A DNA stretch of 64,000 bases from Gremmenia infestans (Eukaryota; Ascomycota; Leotiomycetes; Helotiales; Hamatocanthoscyphaceae), in assembly GCA_032629725.1 (NCBI GenBank), contig JAFEVB010000002.1, positions 2,728,001 to 2,792,000 on the forward strand, written 5' to 3'. The first letter of the stretch is position 1. Every line of letters begins with the position of its first letter. This document shows positions 1-9,835 of the stretch, in pieces. The position numbers and the translations under genes are program-made. The notes below the pieces were generated by a model that saw only the letters and a list, made by a program, of their open reading frames with translations, was not told where the DNA came from and did not search any database.

Positions 1-825
1 TTGTGCATAATGTGGGAGCGTCCATAGCTTCACGGAAGTGACGCCGGAACCATGATTTTCACCTGTAAAGGTACGACGTTGAGGACAAGAAGAATCGAGA
101 CGGCAAGAATCGCGGCCGCCTCCTTTTAGATGGCTGTACGAGTAGATTTGCGGTTCCATTTGAACGTGCATGGCATGTGCTTTGTAGCTACCAGTAGGCG
201 AAACCTTGCAGGCCGATGAGGAGAAAGCTCCGACGTTCATCCCGCATTTATTGTATCTGGGACATAGGTATAGGTAGGTAACCAAACAGTTCCAGAAAAG
301 TCAAAAGGTGGACGCTTAAAATAACAGGGGAAAGATCAAACTTGCGTCTGTTGGTTAGGTATGATACTATACTATGCGGGGGATCAAATGGTGATTTATT
401 TCATAGAAGGCACTGATGAGGGTAGAACAAACATCGGGAAAGGCAGATCTAGAGTTGAGTAGGGCAGAGTAGGGAGTACCTAGGTATAGGTATACCTGAA
501 GTATAGGTTGGGTACGCGTCTCGTATGATCCACCGCTAACTAGGTACCTAGGTAGACAAGCTGGACCTTGCCTGCCTCTTCTCTTGCCCTTGGCCTAGCC
601 CCTTCATCATATCGCAACGGCTGTCCACGGCTGTCCGTCATCCTAAGAGGCCATCATCCACCAGCTCCGTACTCTAAAACGATCGCAGCTCAGCCGTCTG
701 GGGGGTGTGATGCACTGGACTGTATAGGGTACGCAAGATGGGCAACAACGGGACGCTGAATCTGGTTCTGTATCACGACTTATCTACGGGGAATAAGGGG
801 TGAAGAAAATGTTATAAGTACCTAT

Positions 826-851
826 GTAGGTAGGTAGGTAGGTAGGTAGGT
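826..851. repeat. (TAGG)n microsatellite
   Basis: A perfect tetranucleotide run. Its reverse complement, (CCTA)n, recurs at about 1498-1536, 1735-1760 and 35426-35445, so the motif is a favoured microsatellite of this genome. Confidence 0.9.
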
Positions 852-1497
852 TATAAATTTATCTTTGTGGGGCTTAGGGCTTCATGCATGGAAGTGAGAT
901 CTGCATGGAGACGCAGACGCGTAGGAAAAGCGGCCCTAATTTACAACGTGTTACTCGAGTAGCAGAGGGGGGAACCATTGAAAGTCATAGTGGATGAGTG
1001 CCGCCTTGTTCCTTGTGTGCCAGTCCCAGTCCCAGTCCCAGTCCCAGACTCCAGCGCCTTGTCACTCGTACAGTACAATACTACAAGCAAGTACCTACTG
1101 GAGCCCAACAACAACAACAATAATAATAATAATAATAAAATAATAATCGAAACTTCGAAAGTTCACTGGCGGGCCTGGTGATGAGAATGCAGCGTCGTGC
1201 GTGTAGGTAGTTTTTGGTTGACCAACCAGGCCCTTAAAGCTAGAGAAATACCTAAATACCTGGGCACTCACCGTACTCCGTACTCCGTAGCTTGCCCTTC
1301 TACCAGCGAACCGGCTGCGTTATCAAGCTTTACCCGTCGTGATTGGAGCATCCCATCCCATTCCGAAGCCTGTCGGAGTACCTCCCGGAGGTACTGTATG
1401 TACTGCGCTCAATAACATCTGCTTGTCACAGTCAGACGCTGCGCTGCTTTCACATTTCAGAGCCAAAATGGGCGCGAGCTTGACCTACATTATTCCT

Positions 1498-1536
1498 GCA
1501 CCTACCTACCTACCTACATACCTACCTACCTACCTA
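1498..1536. repeat. (CCTA)n microsatellite
   Basis: Tandem CCTA with one CATA interruption. It is the complementary strand of the TAGG repeat found upstream. Confidence 0.9.
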
Positions 1537-2743
1537 TCTAAAGGTCTTGGACCGGCAACTAAGTACTGTACCATACTCAGCCAATTCCAGCCTTACGAGT
1601 CGAGTTTCTGCAGTATCACCATGAGCCATGAGGCGTCATACGAAGTAGGTGGTCAAGCTCATGCCACTGATCAGCCCCAGCCCAGCCAGTCAACCAAAAG
1701 ACAGGCACAGGCACAGGCACACGGTGCACACTGCGTCTACCTATACCTAGGTAGGTAGGGAAGGTATGCAGGGGCATGGGCAGGGGCAGGGGCAAGCACC
1801 AGGGTCATCTGTCGGCACACCCCGGAAGCTCTCACCCACGCGCCCCCCCTCCCCTCTTCTTCTTACTGTACTGTACTGTAAGTTCTTGGCCTGCCTGTCC
1901 CCTATTGTCCACAAAACCTCATGCATGCATCGATACCTCCGTACTGGTAGATGTGCCGGTTAACGCCCTCTTTTGTACTTCGTATCCCCGTACCGAGTAC
2001 CTCCATTAGAGTTCACCAGCAGCCCCTTCCCTGTCCATTCCCCTGAGCAGACTTCAACGATACTACCGTACTGTATGCGTTCATTCCACGCCCATACCGC
2101 TTTTCCAACCAACCGTATGCCAGCCCTAGACGGATATCCCATGAGTTACTACCTGCCTTCTGCTTCTGCTTCATCCCCGAACCCAAGTGGGCAGTCCACT
2201 TACCCCTCCTCCCCAATCAGCCCGAGATCTGACCCGATGGGCCCTCGATACCAAGGGTCACTGTTGGATTCAATGCAATACTAAGACCTCCGTCGCCTCT
2301 CTTTGGGTGTGGGCAAACTACGGAGGGACGCCCACGCGCTTGACACCCGTTGCCCCTTCCACTAGACGAGGGTTCTCTTTATGCTCGCCTTTGGTGGCTT
2401 TCCCCCCATGAAATCTTATATGCATGCCTTTTCAATTATATTGTCATCGCTTTCCCCATCTCCTCGTTTAGCATTCCCTGTGTTCTTTATATCTCGCCCA
2501 CAAACGTCACCCCAAACTGGCAATGGCCTCTTGAGTACTCTCTACCGTAGCGTTGAAACAGACGTTGCTCGGTTCTCCTATATCAAACCCCAATCCAAAG
2601 AAGGTGTGACTTCAGTCCAGCTCGACTACAGATACGAAACTCTCCTCGGGGTCACAGCCATCGTAACCGGCGCTGTTCCAGTAAACCAGTGATAGCATCG
2701 AGTTCCTCACCGATGGTACACCTGTCAGAGATTTCTATACGCA

Positions 2744-4555
2744 ATGGAACTCAATACTACAAAGGCTACTGGCCAGGGACTGTGTCCAACCCCATTTCTC
2801 CAGGAAAGCCTTTTCCCGCCTGTGGGTGGTTGTATGTCAAAAAATAGTCTTCCTTCTTTATTCAAGCTGACGCGGGTATATAGTTGTTGATGGCAGATTC
2901 TGTTCAAGTCTTTTAGGCCCATCGTGCTGTCTCCCGTGTCCCCAAGCAGAATGGTTGTATCCGGACAACTTCGCTACTATTACTAAATCCGCTGATTGGA
3001 TCAATGTTGTCGGAATGGTCTGCTCGATGTTCCTAATAGTGTCGTTCGCCATCCTTCCAATCCACAAAACACATCGACACTACTTAAGCGTGTGTCTAGC
3101 TATTGCAACTGTGGTCATGCAGGTATGTGTACCAACCGCGTCAATAATCGTATAGGCTAATTTGCCTTAAAAGCTGGGCTTCATCATTCCTCTCGGTGCG
3201 AATCCGAATCAATGCTTTAATGCTATTACTCCAAACGATATGAGCACGAGCAAGCCATGTGCCCTCTCCGGGGCCTTCTTAATTGCTGGGGGGTGGTGCG
3301 GTGTGATGTGGGTGTTCTTAAGAGCCGTGGCGCTGCATCTCCAGATATGCTGGCAGGTAGTGATAGGAAAGGCATTCATGTGGGGTGCTCTGGCGACAGG
3401 ATGGGGGATACCAGCAATAGGTAAGTCTTGGAGAAATGCCCTGCTTCAGACGTTCGCTTCAAGAGTAGTTTGGTCTCTGAATGTACTGCTATCAAGACAT
3501 TGTCTGAGCTCCCTTGAGGAGTGTCTCATGACCACAAAAAGCTGATGTTGGGAAATACTGACTCCGAGGTCTCTAGGGTTGACCTTTTCCTTGGTATTCA
3601 GCGGCGTCTCTTTCAGATTTGGAGAAACGTGCCACATCAACCACAGGCATAGTCTGGCCACCTTATGGATTCCGCTCCTGGTATTTGCGGGGGTTACGGT
3701 CATCATTCAGTTTGCGACTTTTGGCTATTGCATCAAAGTCTACGTAGCATCCCTTGCCGACGACTCAAATACCACCAGTAGCTCTGGATTACCATCCTAC
3801 AACAATAGTGCTCGAGAAATTATATCCCCAAGGCAAGCATATCGACGGGTCCGAAGGGTCATTGAACTACAATGGAGAGGTATTGCAATCGTTATCCTAA
3901 TCATCGCCGATGTCATCTTCTTCGCCGTAGTCTTTGTTTTCATGGACGATATCGAAATCGATGTCATCAAAAGTCCCACGAAATCAATAGACTGGATTGA
4001 GTGTCTAATAAAGACAAACGGAGACAAAAATGCTTGTCTACCTTTTGCGAAATCCTTGGTCGTCAACGAAGCTACCGTCATGTCGGTACTTGTGTTATTG
4101 TCGGTAGGTTTCTACTTCTCCCAGTATCTCCAGATATGCTAACTGGGAGCTAGCTGAATGGTATTTGGTGTCTATTCCTCCTTGGCCGCTTCTCGATGTT
4201 CGTAGGCTGGTGGGAAATGGTTCGGGGCACAGTGAAGCCTTACAAGACTGAATTCGTTAGCGCGGATGTTGGACAATTCAAGGACCCCGGCACGTATGAG
4301 ATGCTGAGTCGCGAACGGGACAGTGTAAAGACGCCAGAGCCACTCATATCTCAGCCCATTACACCATTGTCGCCGGTGGCTAAGAGCGGGCGGGAAACGC
4401 CAGATTACTTTGGGCGTGAAGCTCGATATAACTCACCCTCGCGCTCTTTCAGCTCACCAAAGCCACCGCAAGGCCATAGTTGGGACTCAACTACGTCGCA
4501 CGCACAGCCGCTCTATTATGAAGGAATGAACCCTTTATCGATAAACAAGATCTAA
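2744..4555 (+). CDS. Seven-helix receptor, fungal Frizzled/Smoothened-like GPCR family
   Basis: Five exons: 2744-2831, 2884-3122, 3174-3420, 3577-4103, 4154-4555 (500 aa). Every intron has a GT donor and a branch site (GCTGAC, GGCTAAT, ACTGAC, GCTAAC). The N-terminus is extracellular-like, with an N-T-T sequon at residue 4 and a Cys-rich stretch (GRFC...SCCLPCP, about residues 33-50). Seven hydrophobic segments follow: about 69-89, then the segments around YLSVCLAIATVV, GGWCGVMWVFLRA, MWGALATGWGIPA, LWIPLLVFAGVTV, GIAIVILIIADVI, and the one joined across the last intron (VLVLLS|LNGIWCLFL). A Ser/Pro-rich cytoplasmic tail of about 120 residues ends the protein. It resembles the conserved fungal Frizzled/Smoothened-type 7TM proteins that lack a full cysteine-rich Wnt-binding domain; ligand and G-protein coupling are unknown. 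The start is the first in-frame ATG after a stop, but an extra upstream signal-peptide exon cannot be excluded. Confidence 0.82.
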
Positions 4556-5342
4556 TCGTCTTTATAATTTTTTGCTACTCGCACTTTAGCGTTTCTTTTT
4601 TGTCTATATTCTATACGATTCTAAATGGGAAGGTCATCTGTGGCCAAGGGAAGCCCGGTGTTCATGGCGTGGGACATGGGATATATCCATCTGGTTGTTG
4701 TTCTGAGGCCTTGGATGAAGGAAAGGAATCGGCTTTTGACGGGAACAGAGTACTGAACTGGTACAGCGTGGCGTCAATGTGGCACGGGCAAGGATATTCG
4801 GGTACGGACAGGGGCAGGGGCAAATGGAGCATGCCATGAAAATCTCGAGCAACACACTCGTGTATACTGTTAATAGGAATGGAGTATGGATATAGCGCTA
4901 TACGCATTATGGGTATAGATTAAGCCCGTCTCTTAAAAATGTTGCTCGCGGTTTAGAGTGACAATTCAGAAGCTTGATTCGTTTTCTCTATGTTATTGCA
5001 CCTTACCTTACCTAGTAGTTCTTGCCTAGTTACTTCGTATGTTGGCAGTTTCTCCGTTATTATAAACCTGTGCTGTTGATTTGACAATGACCTGTTGGGT
5101 GGGGCCATGCCATGCCCATCCCATGCTCTAAAGTGGGGGGGGGCTCTTCTCCGCACGAACCCCGGCCACCCCACTTTCCTCCCGACGACCTACCTAGGTA
5201 TATTTATTTCATATCCAGTCCGGTCGAGACCGTTCACTGTGGTTTCTTCCATGTTCCCTTTCTTCTCCTTTTTCTTCTTCTTCTTCTTCTGCTTCTTCAT
5301 CTCCCGCTTCTTGCCAGCTAGTCCTTTGCGTACGTCTCAAAA
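4556..5342. other. Intergenic: receptor terminator / dehydrogenase promoter
   Basis: No gene is seen. A G-run lies at about 5133-5142. A TTC/CTT pyrimidine tract at about 5259-5305 sits just before the dehydrogenase start, as is common in fungal 5' leaders. Confidence 0.6.
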
Positions 5343-7111
5343 ATGGTCAAGACATTTGATGCTGCTGATAGTAAGCATGACCCCGCCAAGTCTCCTATTT
5401 TTACCTAGCAAGATGCTGACTTTATGCAGTTGTCTCGCACAACAAGCCAGATGATTGCTGGGTTATCTTATATGGAGATGTTTGGGACGTGACGGAATTT
5501 CTCCCTAGCCATCCCGGAGGATCTTCAATCATACTGAAGCTTGCCGGTCGCGACGCCACGGAAGAATATGACCCTATACATCCTCCCGGGACGTTGGAAG
5601 ATAACCTCAACCCAGAAGCAAAACTCGGGAAGGTCGACCCCACTACATTGCCAAAGCCCAAAGCAGACGACGCAGAGAAGGGTCTGGAGGATAAAGGCCC
5701 GCCAAGCATGCAGTCTCTGCTAAACCTGGACGAAATAGAAGAGGTCGCAACAAAGCAGATATCAAAGAAATGTTGGGCATATTACTATTGTACGCAGTTT
5801 CTCTAAGAATTCCATCTCATTTTTCGGACACCTGCGGGATATTTAATTGTTCCGAGGGGGTTTGAGACATTCTCGAAGCCGTTCCGCATCAGGCAATACT
5901 AACTCCAAGAACTTGCAGCTGCTTCAGATGATTTGATATCCAAGAGTTTCAACAACCAGGTCTACAAGCAGATATTATTACGTCCGCGAGTATTTGTTGA
6001 TTGTACCAAATGTGACCTCTCTACCACCTTGCTTGGGCACCAAGTCGGGATACCATTGTACGTTTCACCCGCTGCTATGGCTAGGCTAGCCCACCCTGCC
6101 GGCGAGCATGGCATCGCGCAGGGCATCAGCTCATTTGGAGCTTTGCAGATCATTTCGAACAATGCATCCATGACTCCTGAGCAAATCGTCGAGGGATCTC
6201 TTCCCGGCCAGATATTTGGATGGCAGTTATATGTCCAGAACGACAGGAAGAAGAGTGAAGCCATGCTCGCACGCATTAACAAGATGACAGATAAATTCAA
6301 ATTTATTTGCTTGACGTTGGATGCTCCGGTTGGTGGGAAGCGGGAAGACGATGAAAGATATACGGATGTTGGCGCCTCACTCCCAATTCCCTCGTCAATT
6401 AAGGGTGATGCCCCCCAGAGACCCGGGGGCGGAGGAGTAGGTCAACAACTGTTTTGGGGAACTGCTGCCGATCTGACATGGAAAGTCACTCTTACGTGGC
6501 TTGCGAAGCACACTTCACTTCCAATCGTGTTGAAGGGTGTTCAGACACATGAGGATGCATATTTGGCTGCCCAGTACGCGCCTCAGGTGAAAGCTATCAT
6601 TCTTTCCAACCATGGTGGACGAGCCCTTGACACTGCACCACCCGCTGTGCACACGCTGTTGGAAATCAGGAAGTACTGCCCCGAAGTATTTGGCCGAATC
6701 GAGGTCTGGGTAGACGGGGGCATTAAAAGAGGGACAGACATTGTGAAGGCATTGTGTCTGGGTGCCAAGGCTGTCGGAGTCGGGCGAGCAGCGTTGTTTG
6801 GCCTTGGAGCTGGTGGCGCCGAGGGGGTTCAGAGGACATTTGAGAGTAAGCACTTCTCTCCATGCGACATTTGACTTTAAGCTAATGTTTACGAAGTCCT
6901 CAAAGCCGAAACCGAGACCTGCATGAGACTACTTGGGGTCGAGAAGATAAGCCAACTTGGGTCTAAACATGTAAGAATTCCCTACTTATCTTACTATTTC
7001 TACAATGGTCTTACTAGTATGCAGATAAATTCACGAGCTGTAGAGCGTGATATATATGATGGAAGTGCAGAGTTGAATAAGCTTAGTCTATGGGAAAAAG
7101 CTCGTCTATAA
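5343..7111 (+). CDS. Flavocytochrome b2-type FMN-dependent 2-hydroxyacid (L-lactate) dehydrogenase
   Basis: Exons 5343-5370, 5430-5789, 5919-6845, 6897-6970, 7025-7111 (491 aa). Residues 1-85 form a cytochrome b5 domain with both heme ligands visible (H37 in SHPGG, H60 in DPIHPPG). From about residue 120 the FMN_dh barrel follows, with YVSPAAMARLAHP, the catalytic LSNHGGR motif (H361) and the FMN-phosphate motif DGGIKRGTD. The C-terminal signature ERDIYDG is present. The family oxidises L-lactate or related 2-hydroxyacids to 2-oxoacids and passes electrons via heme. Unlike yeast Cyb2 it has no presequence before the b5 domain, so it is probably cytosolic. The usual GVGRP motif reads GVGRAALFG. 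The 54-nt last intron is a multiple of three and open, so retention would still give protein. The stop codon lies directly on the edge of the AT-rich RIP block. Confidence 0.88.
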
Positions 7112-7446
7112 AGTTTAATAAGATAAATGTTTAGATAAATTCTAGATATATAAATAGAATCGTAAATATTTAACTATCAAGATCCCTAGCTAGTAAAAAT
7201 ATACTTATACTTATAAATAGTACTAATTTTTATATTTATTAATATATTATAATATTAGAATCTAATTATATAGAATCATAGACATATTCTATATAGAGCT
7301 CGCTTAGGTTCTAGATCTTATATATCTAAAGGTTTTTACTTTTAGACTTCTTAAATCTCTAGAGATTAGCTTATAAATACTATTTACTTTTCTACTTTCT
7401 AAATTATAATTCTCTATTATTAAAATTCTTATATTAAGATACTAGT
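7112..7446. other. AT-rich, RIP-like DNA of unknown origin
   Basis: Extremely AT-rich and TpA-rich sequence with stops in all frames begins immediately after the dehydrogenase stop codon. No match to the LINE or Gypsy copies further right could be seen, so its source is unknown. Confidence 0.6.
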
Positions 7447-9645
7447 AAACTTTTTCGATTTTTATAAATTTACTTATAACTTTTAAATTATATAATTAAA
7501 TTGCCTAATTATACTAGCATTCTAACTATCTTAATCTTAACTTTTATCTAATACTACTTTTATAGTAATTAGATAGAAAATAAGTAAAAGTAGTATATCT
7601 TAAAAGGTTTTAACTTTCTTAGCTACTTAACTACTACTTTTTTTACTATTATAACTTTCTTACTACTAGTATATAGTAGTAGAAAATAATAATATAGTAA
7701 TAAATACTAGTAATAATATCTTTTTTAGTACTAATAATCTAGTAGCGTCTATAAAGTAGAATAGAGCCTAGCTAAAAGCTATATTTATACTTATAGTAGT
7801 ATATATATTATCTATAAAGCTATATATTACTAGTTTATACTTTTTTCTAACTATCTAATCTAGCTAATTTAATATATCTAATCTATTTACCTTAAATATA
7901 AAGTATAGACTAGCTATACTACTTCTAAATCTAGCTAAAAACCTCTAATTTACTCTTAATTTACCTTTAAATAAAGCTATAGCTACTAAATTAAACTGCT
8001 TAAAATAAGACTAAATTCTTAATTTAATTAAAATCTTTTATAAATATCTTGAAAAAAGCTTTATTAAAAAGGTTTCTACTATTTTAGCTAATAAGATTAT
8101 ATATATAGAATCCGCTAGCTAAAAGCTAGAGGCTACCGTCTAGCAAATAACTACTAAATCAACCGCAAACCTGAAAACCGACCTAAAAAGGCCTAGTACT
8201 ACTACTCTAGACTGCTAAAACGGGCCGAAAAATGCTATATAGCTAAAAACTATTAAGAAGCTTTTATAAATGCTAAATCAGTTATATACAGCTGTAGTAG
8301 AGAGCGCTAATTCTAATTTGGACTAGATCTTAGTTAATTTAGCTAAAAAGCTACGTCTACTACCTAAACCAGCCGCTAAGAAGCTAATAGCTAGCTATAG
8401 ACTTATTCTAATTAAGGATCTAATAGTTTAAAATAATAATTTCCAGCTTTTTACTATCTATAATAATCTAAATACCGTCTTTACTAGTAAAGAAGTAAAA
8501 GACCTAGTTATATTCTCTATTTCCAAGTCTATATAGTTAAATCTAGTAGTTACTACTATAGAAGCCTATTTATTCAACTTTCTACTAGCTAAAAGCAATA
8601 TCTAGACCTATATTTTACCTAGCTATATTATTTAGAAAGATATAGAATAGTATAAAATTATAGCCTATAGGATCTCTACTAGCATTTTTAACTACCTAGA
8701 TAAGATAGATCTTATAAAGAATAAAATATAGACTTTTAATAAAGGTCTAATCTTTTTAGATAACTTATATTAGATTTTATTAGTTAGAAAGCAGTTAAAA
8801 TAGATAGCTAGATCTATTGCAATTATATTTACTACGCTTAAAAAAGCTAGCGCTACTATCTAAAATAGGCTATATATAGCTGGCATTTTAGTATAATATA
8901 AAAAATACTATATAATACGCTCTACTACCTAATATATTAAATATTAAAAATATAGCTACTTAGTGCATTATTGCTATAAAGAGGCTAGATACTAGCTATA
9001 TAGCAAATTATATTATATAAAATAGTATATATATACTATATATAATACTAAGACTAGCTATATATACCTAATCCTAAAATGCGCTAACTGCGGAGGTCTA
9101 TATACAGCTAGTTTAGCTATATATAAAGTCTATTAAAGTATCTAATTAAAAGCTGCTAAATCCTCTCTATAATAGATACTAGTACTAAAATCCTTTAAGT
9201 AAATTTAAATTTAGCTATCTATAATATATTATTATTATTATTCCATTTACGTCCTATATAAGTCTAAGACTATATAGGACGGCGCTAGCCTAGTGCTAGC
9301 GCGGTCGAGTGGTAAATATAAAAGATAGATTAATATGCTTCCGGTTGGAATCTAAGGCACTAAGCCTAAGTTGTCTGTCTATAATATAGAATCTGTTTTA
9401 TAAGTAGTAATTAAGCTAGATATTAATATTATACTAGTTTAAGAGCCTTATATTATTACTAATTTAAGTGAAATATAATCTATTTCTTACTTTTCATTCA
9501 CTTAACTTTTTCTAAATAGGCCTAGCCTAGATATTATACTATATATAATAGTATATATTCCTATCTTTTGTATTTACCACTCGACCGCGCTAGCACTAGG
9601 CTAGCGCCGTCCTACATAGTCTTAGACTCATATAGAACGTAAATG

Positions 9646-9677
<32 letters not shown>

Positions 9678-9678
9678 G
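7447..9678 (+). mobile_element. Heavily RIP-mutated, internally deleted Tad-like LINE copy (copy A)
   Basis: The sequence runs parallel to the better preserved LINE at 12871-14687 (5' unit, ORF1 with zinc knuckles, start of ORF2), with differences almost all C-to-T or G-to-A. It is interrupted at 9227-9374 by an inverted LINE 3'-end unit. It then continues from 9387 to about 9556 as ORF2 endonuclease sequence matching 14686-14870. From about 9560 it jumps to the LINE 3' UTR, ending in an (AAT)n tail at 9646-9678. So 4 kb of ORF2 (reverse transcriptase, RNase H) is missing. No reading frame survives. The pairing of a damaged and a less damaged copy in one window is what RIP would leave, but a partner outside the window may have been the trigger. 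Confidence 0.82.
9227..9374 (-). mobile_element. LINE 3'-end unit U1 (inverted), with 12-bp target duplication
   Basis: Read on the minus strand this is a 5'-truncated copy of the LINE 3' UTR: a GGCTTAGTGCCT start, AACCGGAAGC, the GCGCTAGC hairpin, then the tail, which on the plus strand appears as TATTATTATT. It splits LINE copy A. The 12 bp on the left (9215-9226, CTATCTATAATA) recur on the right (9375-9386, CTGTCTATAATA) with one G/A difference that RIP could explain. Confidence 0.82.
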
Positions 9679-9691
9679 TATATATTACTAA

Positions 9692-9835
9692 GTTTATTTA
9701 TTTATTTATTTATTTATTTATTTTATTCTATTAATATCTTATATAAGTCTAAGACTATATAGAACGGCGCTAGCCTAACGCTAGAGCAGTTAAGAGAGTA
9801 TATTTATATAGATAATACTATATATGTCCGGTTGT
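9692..9835 (-). mobile_element. LINE 3'-end unit U3 (inverted, diverged)
   Basis: Starts on the plus strand with (TTTA)n, the complement of a (TAAA)n tail. It then shows diverged complements of both 3' hairpins (AAGTCTAAGACT, GGCGCTAGCC) and ends near TCCGGTTG, the complement of the unit's CAACCGGA. It lies directly against the 5' end of the Gypsy element. The first hairpin has lost several pairs, so this is an older or different subfamily. No target duplication was found. Confidence 0.65.

Larger units (their letters stand above)
1..2743. other. Gene-poor left flank with microsatellites
   Basis: I find no convincing gene here. The open frames are short, overlap one another and are rich in simple repeats. 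Simple repeats seen: (TAGG)n at about 826-851, (CAGTCC)n at 1021-1048, an AAC/AAT run at 1107-1138, (CCTA)n at about 1498-1536, and many scattered TAGGTA/CCTAGG words. The last few hundred bases must hold the promoter and 5' UTR of the receptor gene that starts at 2744. Confidence 0.6.

Noticed and set aside
568..2692. Many short plus-strand frames in the left flank
   Set aside because: They run through microsatellites, overlap each other and have no recognisable domains.
9215..9690. CRISPR-like alternating repeats
   Set aside because: The repeats are inverted and direct LINE 3' ends of different length with no regular spacers; this is a eukaryotic transposon nest.
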